From positions 1-12,410 of the forward strand of contig DATDGR010000065.1 of NCBI GenBank assembly GCA_036521995.1: DNA of 12,410 nt. The letters are read 5' to 3'. This DNA comes from Gp13-AA77 sp036521995 (lineage in GTDB: Bacteria; Acidobacteriota; Terriglobia; UBA7540). The translations under genes and the position numbers were made by a program. A model generated the notes under the pieces. The model was not told the DNA's origin and ran no database searches. It was given only the letters and a program-made list of their open reading frames with translations. Shown in pieces: positions 7,537 to 12,410 of this stretch; within the stretch, counting starts at the first letter, position 1; each line of letters opens with the position of its first letter.

Positions 7537-8511
7537 CTAGTACACCGCCAGCCTCCGCGCCGCCTCCGCTACTTTCCTGGCATTCGGGAGGAAGTACTCT
7601 TCCAGAGGCGGCGAGAATGGAACCGGAGTATCAGGAGCTGTAATCCGCACGACGGGGCCGTCAAGATCCTCAAAGGCTTTCTCGGCGATCACCGCAGCCA
7701 ACTCGCCCGCGAAGCCCCCGATGCGCGTATCCTCGTGAAGCAGCATCACCTTGTTACACTTGCGCACGCTCTCCAAGACGGCTTCCTCGTCATAGGGAAG
7801 CAATGATCTGAGATCGATGACCTCGAGCGAGATTCTCTCCTTTTCGAGCTCTTGCGCGGCTTCAAGCGCCGTCCAGACCATGGCTCCGTAAGTGATCACA
7901 CTGATGTCAGTGCCTTCGCGCGCGATACGGGCCTTGCCGATGGGGACCACATAGTCTTCTTCCGGCGTCTCATCCTTGATGCGCCGGTAGAGGAACTTAT
8001 GCTCGTAGAAGATCACCGGGTTTTCATCGCGAATGGCCGCCTTGATCAGCCCCTTGGCATCGTAGGCCGTCGCCGGCACCACCACCTTCAACCCCGGCGT
8101 ATGGACAAACCACATCTCGTTCGACTGCGAATGGTAAGGCCCGCCGTGCACCCCTGCGCCTGAAGGGCCGCGAATCACCATGGGTACCGCCGGTCCCCAG
8201 CGGTAATGAATCTTAGCCGCCATGTTCACGATCTGATCGAAACCGCAGGCGATGAAGTCCATGAATTGCATCTCAACCACCGGCCGCATGCCCATCAGCG
8301 CCGCGCCCACGGCCGCTCCCACAATGGCTGACTCCGAAATCGGCGCATCAATCACCCGGTCGGCGCCGAACTTCTCCAGCAGGCCCTGGGTCACCTTGAA
8401 GGCGCCGCCGTAAGCCGCAATGTCCTCGCCGATGAGGAACACCGACGGGTCGCGCTCCATTTCCTCCCAGAGGCCCTGGCGAATAGCCTCAAGATGTGTG
8501 AGAACCGGCAT
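7537..8511 (-). CDS. 2-oxoacid dehydrogenase E1 component, beta subunit
   Basis: This is the beta subunit of the alpha2-beta2 thiamine-diphosphate E1 enzyme that decarboxylates a 2-oxoacid and reductively acylates the E2 lipoyl group. The 324 residues match the family length. Conserved landmarks are GEDIAAYGGAFKVTQGL (28-44), DAPISES with the thiamine-activating glutamate E60, GPSGAGVHGGPYHSQ with H127 as the likely catalytic histidine, AYDAKGLIKAAIRDENPVIF, EHKFLYR, the transketolase C-terminal domain (about 190-310) and the closing PVPFSPPLE. The frame could begin at a TTG at 8514, but GGAGG would then be only one base away; the ATG at 8511 has the proper spacing of 4 and is chosen. It follows the second E1-alpha by 26 bp. 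It is the only beta subunit in the window, although two alpha subunits precede it. Pyruvate versus branched-chain or acetoin-like specificity is not resolved. Confidence 0.95.
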   Translation of the reverse strand: MPVLTHLEAIRQGLWEEMERDPSVFLIGEDIAAYGGAFKVTQGLLEKFGADRVIDAPISESAIVGAAVGAALMGMRPVVEMQFMDFIACGFDQIVNMAAKIHYRWGPAVPMVIRGPSGAGVHGGPYHSQSNEMWFVHTPGLKVVVPATAYDAKGLIKAAIRDENPVIFYEHKFLYRRIKDETPEEDYVVPIGKARIAREGTDISVITYGAMVWTALEAAQELEKERISLEVIDLRSLLPYDEEAVLESVRKCNKVMLLHEDTRIGGFAGELAAVIAEKAFEDLDGPVVRITAPDTPVPFSPPLEEYFLPNARKVAEAARRLAVY

Positions 8512-8515
8512 CAAT

Positions 8516-8520
8516 CCTCC
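8516..8520 (-). promoter_or_regulatory. Ribosome binding site deciding the E1-beta start
   Basis: The minus strand reads GGAGG. It lies 4 bases before ATG (8511) and only 1 base before an in-frame TTG (8514), so translation should start at the ATG. Confidence 0.7.
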
Positions 8521-8537
8521 AACCCGAGTTCGTCCGA

Positions 8538-9566
8538 TCAGTCGTCATGTAATCGGCTTTGCCACCAGCATTTAGGCCCACAATACACCCCCTCCGTGGC
8601 TTCAGCGCCCTCTGGTAGCGCGCTCGATTCGGCGAAAGCCGCAGCGTCGTCGAGCGCTTCTGCAATCGCCTCTTCCATCTCCCGCACGGCCTTCGGAGTC
8701 AGCAACTTTTTCGCAAAAAGCAGCTTCTCAAGGCGTGCAACCGGATCCTTTTGGGCCCAAACCTCAAATTGTCGCTTGGGCACGTATTCGGCGCCATCGT
8801 GGGCTGAGTGTCCAGTCATGCGGAAGGTCTTGCATTCGATAAACGTCGGACCGTTTCCAACCCGGGCGCGTGCGATGGCTCGGCGGACCGCCTCATAGAC
8901 GGCCAGCACGTCATTGCCGTCGATGGTTACACCGGGCATGCCGTAGGCGGGGCCGCGTACCGAAAGGTCCTTGACGGCATACTGCCGCTCGGTGGGCGTC
9001 GAATAGGCGTAAGCGTTGTTGTTGCAGATGAAAATCACCGGCAGCTTCCACACGGCGGCCATGTTCATGGCCTCATGCACGTCACCGCGGCTGGTGGTGC
9101 CCTCGCCGAAGTGGACCAACGTCACGTGACCCTGGCCCCGCTGCTTCTGTACCAGCGCCGTGCCGCAAGCCAGCGGGCAAGTGTCGCCCAAGGGCGAGAT
9201 GATCGGAATCAGTCCGCGCTTCACGTCTCCAAAATGGCCGGTATTTTCCCGGCCTCGCGAAGGACCGTCGCCGCGGCCCAGCCAATTCAGGAAGATTTGC
9301 CGCAGCGTAAAGCCGCGAATCAACCAGGCCGCGAAGTCGCGATGGCTGGGAAAGGTGACGTCTCCCTCGCGGAGCTGGATGGTGGCGCCCACCGCCATGG
9401 CCTCCTGGCCGCGGCCAACGTAAACGCCGCCCACTATCTTGCCTTGCCGATAAAGCACGCGCTCGATGCGGTACTCCGCCTCCCGCGTCAGTTTGAGGTA
9501 GTAGAGCATGCGCTCAAGGGTCCGCGAGTCGGGCTGAGCGGTTCCTCGATTGGACAATGGCGTCAT
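8538..9566 (-). CDS. 2-oxoacid dehydrogenase E1 component, alpha subunit (second, E1-beta-proximal copy)
   Basis: This alpha subunit carries most of the thiamine diphosphate site. Counting from ATG 9566 (342 aa): YRQGKIVGGVYVGRGQEAMAV near 39-59; the thiamine-diphosphate/Mg motif begins G-E-G (154-156) and ends N-N-N (182-184), with DVHEAMNMAAVWKLPVIF between; IDGNDVLAVYEAVRRAI follows; the active-site loop is GHSAHDGAEY (252-261). The usual GDG is GEG here; as I recall, some branched-chain 2-oxoacid E1-alpha proteins have GEG, so this need not mean loss of activity. The open frame extends upstream to a GTG at 9674, adding 36 low-complexity residues without homology to the family. Neither start has a convincing ribosome binding site; I prefer the ATG because the conserved domain begins shortly after it. 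It is clearly paralogous to the next upstream gene and sits 26 bp before E1-beta, the usual alpha-beta order, so it is the likeliest partner of that beta subunit. Confidence 0.9.
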   Translation of the reverse strand: MTPLSNRGTAQPDSRTLERMLYYLKLTREAEYRIERVLYRQGKIVGGVYVGRGQEAMAVGATIQLREGDVTFPSHRDFAAWLIRGFTLRQIFLNWLGRGDGPSRGRENTGHFGDVKRGLIPIISPLGDTCPLACGTALVQKQRGQGHVTLVHFGEGTTSRGDVHEAMNMAAVWKLPVIFICNNNAYAYSTPTERQYAVKDLSVRGPAYGMPGVTIDGNDVLAVYEAVRRAIARARVGNGPTFIECKTFRMTGHSAHDGAEYVPKRQFEVWAQKDPVARLEKLLFAKKLLTPKAVREMEEAIAEALDDAAAFAESSALPEGAEATEGVYCGPKCWWQSRLHDD

Positions 9567-9670
9567 CGGGCCATCGGGGGGCCGGGCGATTGAGCCGGGG
9601 TTGAAAGATCCCCCGTTTCTGCGGGCTCCTGTGAGAGGCTTCTCGGTCGTTCTCTTGTCCTTGCTGGCCT

Positions 9671-9742
9671 TCACTCAGTCACCCATCCTGCTCGTTTCAA
9701 CCACTTCATGGCCCAATCAGCCGTGCGCTCGATGCTGATCAC
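9671..9742 (-). CDS. Possible 23-codon micro-ORF between the two E1-alpha genes
   Basis: In the gap between the E1-alpha genes the minus strand has a short frame starting GTG at 9742, three bases after an AGAGG, and ending TGA at 9671. It encodes a small Trp/Lys-rich peptide (ERTADWAMKWLKRAGWVTE). Its stop overlaps the alternative GTG start of the next gene as GTGA, a layout typical of translational coupling. I do not recognise the peptide, the spacing is short, and a frame of this length can easily occur by chance in GC-rich DNA. Low confidence. Confidence 0.2.
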   Translation of the reverse strand: MISIERTADWAMKWLKRAGWVTE

Positions 9743-9767
9743 GATCCTCTTGCGCCCAAACCTCCGA

Positions 9768-10733
9768 TTACGCCCACACAGGCTGCGCCGCCTCTTCTGG
9801 CGCCGGGAAAGGGCTTCTTTCGGCGAATTCCACGTCTTCTCGAATCACTTTGTCGAGCCGCGCCTCGATGACGGCTTTTTCGTCAGATGTCAGCAGCTTC
9901 TCCTTGGTGAGGAATTTCTCGTAGTTGACAATCGGATCTCTCTCGCGCCACGTCTCCAGCATTTCCTTCGGGACGTAGCGGGCGTCATCGTGCTCAGCGT
10001 GGCCTTTCATGCGCATAGTTTCCGCCTCGATCAAGGTTGGACCGTCGCCGTTGTAACCCCGTTGCATGGCTCGGCGGGTGGCCTCATACACTTCCAAAAC
10101 GTCATTGCCGTCGATCGCCTCTCCCGCGATCCCATAGGCTCGAGCCCGGTCCACGATCTTCGTGTTTGCCATCTGCCGTTCGACTGGGGTCGAGTATGCC
10201 CAGCCGTTGTTCTCGACAATAACGATCAGGGGCAGCTTGAGAACGGCGGCAAAATTGAGGCCCTCGTGAAACGGCGTGGTGCTGGTGGCGCCATCCCCCA
10301 CGTAGGTCAGACCTACGCGCCGCTCCCGGCGGATTCTGGCCGCCAGGCCCACGCCAGCCAGCAGCGGTACCAGTTCGCCCAGCATGCTGACCGGGGCCAT
10401 CACCCCGCGTTTGAGATCACCGAAGTGGTTGTTGGCGTCGCGCCCGCCGGTGGGACCGTCGCGCCGCGCCATATATTGAAGGAAGACGTCGCGCGGGGGA
10501 AAGCCTCGAACCAGCATGGCGCCTACGTCTCGAATCATGCCACCCAGAAAATCGTCAGGACCGAGAGCATACGCCGATCCGACGGCGGTCGCTTCCTGAC
10601 CGAGGCTCGAATACACTCCGCCCACCACTTTGCCCTGGCGGTAAAGGCTGGTCAACTGCTCGTCCACCCGCCGGTTCAGGCGCAGGTAGTAGTAAAGGTC
10701 GTGATATTGGGCCCGGGTCAGTTTTTCGGCCAT
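9768..10733 (-). CDS. 2-oxoacid dehydrogenase E1 component, alpha subunit (first, lipB-proximal copy)
   Basis: This is a thiamine-diphosphate E1-alpha of 321 residues from ATG 10733 (MAEKLTRAQYHDLYYYLRL). It shares with its downstream paralogue LYRQGK(V/I)VGGVY, GQEA.AVG, NHFGDLKRG and IDGNDVL, and looks roughly half identical by eye. The thiamine-diphosphate/Mg motif is the standard GDG (146-148) to NN (175-176), with FHEGLNFAAVLKLPLIVIV between. The loop GHAEHDDARYVP (244-255) corresponds to the conserved active-site/phosphorylation loop of human homologues. The usual YR pair of the cofactor pocket reads IRDVG here, keeping Arg but not Tyr. The frame stays open to a GTG at 10841 (36 more residues, low complexity, only 14 bp after lipB); I chose the ATG because homology begins there, although its ribosome binding site is weak. 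No beta gene follows directly: the next gene is another alpha. It may share the single E1-beta, pair with a beta elsewhere, or act under other conditions. Confidence 0.88.
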   Translation of the reverse strand: MAEKLTRAQYHDLYYYLRLNRRVDEQLTSLYRQGKVVGGVYSSLGQEATAVGSAYALGPDDFLGGMIRDVGAMLVRGFPPRDVFLQYMARRDGPTGGRDANNHFGDLKRGVMAPVSMLGELVPLLAGVGLAARIRRERRVGLTYVGDGATSTTPFHEGLNFAAVLKLPLIVIVENNGWAYSTPVERQMANTKIVDRARAYGIAGEAIDGNDVLEVYEATRRAMQRGYNGDGPTLIEAETMRMKGHAEHDDARYVPKEMLETWRERDPIVNYEKFLTKEKLLTSDEKAVIEARLDKVIREDVEFAERSPFPAPEEAAQPVWA

Positions 10734-10855
10734 GGAAAGATGGTCGACGCCATTCGAAGGTCCTGTTGCTCCGTCTCGCGACCGTTGTGAAGGCTGGCGG
10801 TAGGGTCTTCGATGGTCACGCCTGAGCCTCTCTTGGGGCACCCGACGCTACCAGT

Positions 10856-11536
10856 CTACACGTCAACCGGAACTCCCGGAAGCGCCATCGGATGACGACT
10901 CATCTCTAGGCCAAAGACCGTGCCGAAATGCTCGACAACCCGCTCGGTAACACGCAATACGTCGATGTCTGTACCGAGCAGTCGGGCAAGCGAGGTCACG
11001 CCTTTGTCGCGCAGACCGCAAGGCACGATCCACTCGAAATAGCGAAGGTCCGTGTTCACATTGAAGGCGAAACCATGCGAGGTGACCCAGCGCGAGACGT
11101 GAACTCCCATGGCCACCAGCTTCTCACCGCCCACCCAGACGCCGGCGGCGCCGGGAGCGCGTCCGGCGGCAATGCCAAAATCGGCAGCAACCCGGATGAA
11201 GACTTCCTCGAGCGACCGCATGTACCAGGCGATGTCCCGGCGATGCGCCGCCAGGTCGATGATCGGATAGCCTACAAGCTGGCCGGGACCATGATAAGTA
11301 ACATCGCCGCCGCGGTCGGTCTCGAACACTTCGGCTCCGCGCGATCTCAGAAACGAGTCTGACACCAGCACGTTCTCGCGCCGGGCGTTGCGGCCCAGGG
11401 TGTAGACGTGAGGATGCTCCAGCAGAACCAGAGTATCCGGAATCATTCCGGCTTTGCGTGCGGCGACTCTCTCGTGCTGCAAGGCGAGGCCGGCGGCGTA
11501 ATCGACGAGCCCGAGCTGTTCGACCTGGCAAACCAT
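10856..11536 (-). CDS. lipB: Octanoyl-[acyl carrier protein]:protein N-octanoyltransferase (LipB)
   Basis: LipB transfers octanoate from acyl carrier protein to the lipoyl-domain lysine of E2 (and of glycine-cleavage H protein); LipA then adds sulfur. The family motifs are all present, counted from ATG 11536 (226 aa): RGGDVTYHGPGQLVGYPIIDL (75-95), the catalytic lysine K139 in GGEKLVAMGVHV, TSHGFAFNVNTDL (152-164), and the catalytic cysteine C173 in IVPCGLRDKGVTS. The frame is open to an ATG at 11614, but that start has no ribosome binding site and would add 26 residues absent from the family, whereas ATG 11536 has GAGAGG 6 bases upstream and yields the usual length (about 210-230). It lies after the methyltransferase and 122 bp before the first E1-alpha ATG. 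Its placement at the head of genes for a lipoate-dependent complex fits with modification of the E2 K43 encoded downstream. lipA is not in the window. It is a cytosolic enzyme. Confidence 0.95.
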   Translation of the reverse strand: MVCQVEQLGLVDYAAGLALQHERVAARKAGMIPDTLVLLEHPHVYTLGRNARRENVLVSDSFLRSRGAEVFETDRGGDVTYHGPGQLVGYPIIDLAAHRRDIAWYMRSLEEVFIRVAADFGIAAGRAPGAAGVWVGGEKLVAMGVHVSRWVTSHGFAFNVNTDLRYFEWIVPCGLRDKGVTSLARLLGTDIDVLRVTERVVEHFGTVFGLEMSRHPMALPGVPVDV

Positions 11537-11542
11537 TCTGAA

Positions 11543-11548
11543 CCTCTC
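11543..11548 (-). promoter_or_regulatory. Ribosome binding site deciding the lipB start
   Basis: The minus strand reads GAGAGG, 6 bases before the ATG at 11536. It argues for the shorter LipB rather than initiation at 11614, where no such site is present. Confidence 0.65.
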
Positions 11549-11624
11549 GCTCGTCAGTTCTGTCGGCCCTCGGTCATCAAAGAACATCGAGTCGCAAGAT
11601 AAGCCATAATCCATGCTAGCTCAG

Positions 11625-12410
11625 CTACACTCGCCTCGCCACAAAGATGAGTTCTCCAGGATATTTTGAGCCGTAAGGACTCTTGTCATAGTCGGCGAAG
11701 ACGTCTTCTATCTCGAAGCCGCCACGGGCGAGCAGGTGCTCGGCTTCATAGCGAAACAGGTACCTCATCCGGAACCGGTGAACCAAGCGCTCCTCGCGGC
11801 CGTCGGGATGCGTGACCAGATAAATGAGCTCGACGTCCTGGACCTGCTCAAGGAGATCCCGCCCCACGATCCGGATGCGCCTCAGCACGCGGCGGCCGTC
11901 CGGCAGGGTGAATTCCGGCTCTTCCCCACCAGGAGGCGGCATGCCTTCTGGTGCTCCGAGGTACGGAATAGAAGGGTTGAAGATGTCGAGCACGAGCTTC
12001 CCTCCGGGCGCAAGATGACGGTGAATCGAACGGAGGCAGGAAATCTGATCTTCGGTTGTAAGCAGGTGTTGAAAAGGACGGAACGGGAGGGTAACGAGTT
12101 CAAACTGGCGCCGCAGATTGAACCGGCGCATATCGCCGCGAACCAGGGTGACGCGGCTCTGCAATTCCTCCGGTTCAGCGGACAATCTCTGCCGGCAGAC
12201 CGCCAGCATCGACGAGGAGGAGTCGAGGCCCGCAATCCGGGCCCCTGCCCGCGCAGTGGGGATCAGAACGCGCCCGGTGCCGCAACCCACCTCCAGAACG
12301 GCCCCTGGACCCGCCCGCGCCATCTCCACGAAAAAGACGACATCCTGGCGCTCCCGGTAAGGAACAACGGAGTCATAGAATTCAGCCACGAAAGGATATT
12401 CATCGTAGCT
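11625..12410 (-). CDS. Class I SAM-dependent methyltransferase, probably cut by the window edge at its N-terminus
   Basis: The protein has a Rossmann-type methyltransferase domain: motif I VLEVGCGTGR (31-40 from a GTG at 12389), the acidic residue after strand 2 in AGLDSS (D56), a GDMRRF segment (85-90) that would contact the adenine, then LRSIHRHLAPGGKLVLDIFNP, typical of the motif around strands 4-5. The C-terminal third (from about 150) is a beta-rich stretch with GRRVLRRIRI, VHRFRMRYLFRYEAE and a final YPGELIFVARR, as in many uncharacterised small-molecule methyltransferases. A start at GTG 12389 is possible, but the frame stays open to the window edge and the upstream residues YDEYPFVAEFYD look like real coding sequence of this family, so the true start is probably just beyond 12410. 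The substrate cannot be assigned. It ends 88 bp before the preferred lipB start (10 bp before the longer one) and may be part of the same transcript. Confidence 0.85.
   Translation of the reverse strand, partial: SYDEYPFVAEFYDSVVPYRERQDVVFFVEMARAGPGAVLEVGCGTGRVLIPTARAGARIAGLDSSSSMLAVCRQRLSAEPEELQSRVTLVRGDMRRFNLRRQFELVTLPFRPFQHLLTTEDQISCLRSIHRHLAPGGKLVLDIFNPSIPYLGAPEGMPPPGGEEPEFTLPDGRRVLRRIRIVGRDLLEQVQDVELIYLVTHPDGREERLVHRFRMRYLFRYEAEHLLARGGFEIEDVFADYDKSPYGSKYPGELIFVARRV

Noticed and set aside
6844..7806. Plus-strand open frame (about 320 codons) across the E2/E1-beta junction
   Set aside because: It runs antisense through two recognisable genes and across their intergenic gap; its composition is Ser/Ala/Arg-rich as expected for a complement of codon-biased genes.
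9708..10790. Long plus-strand open frame (about 360 codons) opposite the first E1-alpha
   Set aside because: It is a shadow frame in GC-rich DNA exactly antisense to a strongly conserved enzyme; the translation shows no domain and the opposite strand carries all family motifs.
11605..11640. Short inverted repeat TAGCTGAGCTA between methyltransferase and lipB as a terminator or operator
   Set aside because: Arms are only 5 bp, no T-run follows, and such a repeat is expected by chance.
1..12410. CRISPR array, tRNA/rRNA, insertion sequence, phage or defence genes
   Set aside because: I looked for direct-repeat arrays, cloverleaf-like segments, transposase or recombinase motifs and nuclease/ATPase defence motifs on both strands and saw none; apart from the ADOP relic, the long stretches are explained by metabolic and permease genes.

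Overview
This 12.4 kb window looks like chromosomal DNA from a member of the Acidobacteriota. The main reason is the left third, which carries a tandem set of 'ADOP' genes (acidobacterial duplicated orphan permeases): about 800-residue proteins with two MacB-type periplasmic core domains and two FtsX domains, with no ATPase gene beside them. The DNA is GC-rich by eye, and every gene I can support lies on the minus strand, so genes are described from right to left (the direction of transcription).

Right and centre (12410 to 5073): a class I SAM methyltransferase cut by the window edge, then lipB (octanoyltransferase), two different E1-alpha subunits of a thiamine-diphosphate 2-oxoacid dehydrogenase, one E1-beta, the lipoyl-bearing E2 acyltransferase, and a PLP enzyme of the D-serine dehydratase/D-threonine aldolase fold. 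Spacing is mostly short (10 to 130 bp) and I see no terminator between them, so this looks like one transcription unit. The logic is coherent: LipB places the octanoyl precursor of lipoate on the E2 lipoyl domain; E1-alpha/E1-beta decarboxylate a 2-oxoacid and hand the acyl group to that lipoyl arm; E2 passes it to CoA. Genes for E3 (lipoamide dehydrogenase) and LipA are not in the window and must lie elsewhere. The substrate (pyruvate, branched-chain 2-oxoacid or acetoin-like) cannot be fixed from the sequence.

Left (5072 to 1): an AT-richer gap, then a decayed, internally deleted ADOP gene that open-reading-frame analysis misses (about 4936 to 4646), then one complete ADOP permease (4621 to 2171) and a second, intact up to the window edge (2130 to 1). 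Each intact permease has a good ribosome binding site, and only 40 bp separate them.

The most interesting observations are the ADOP relic, which keeps the first about 65 and the last about 17 codons of a family member with the middle missing, and the paired, diverged E1-alpha genes serving a single E1-beta. I saw no CRISPR array, tRNA, rRNA, insertion sequence, phage gene or defence system, and nothing I would call a wholly new biological system.
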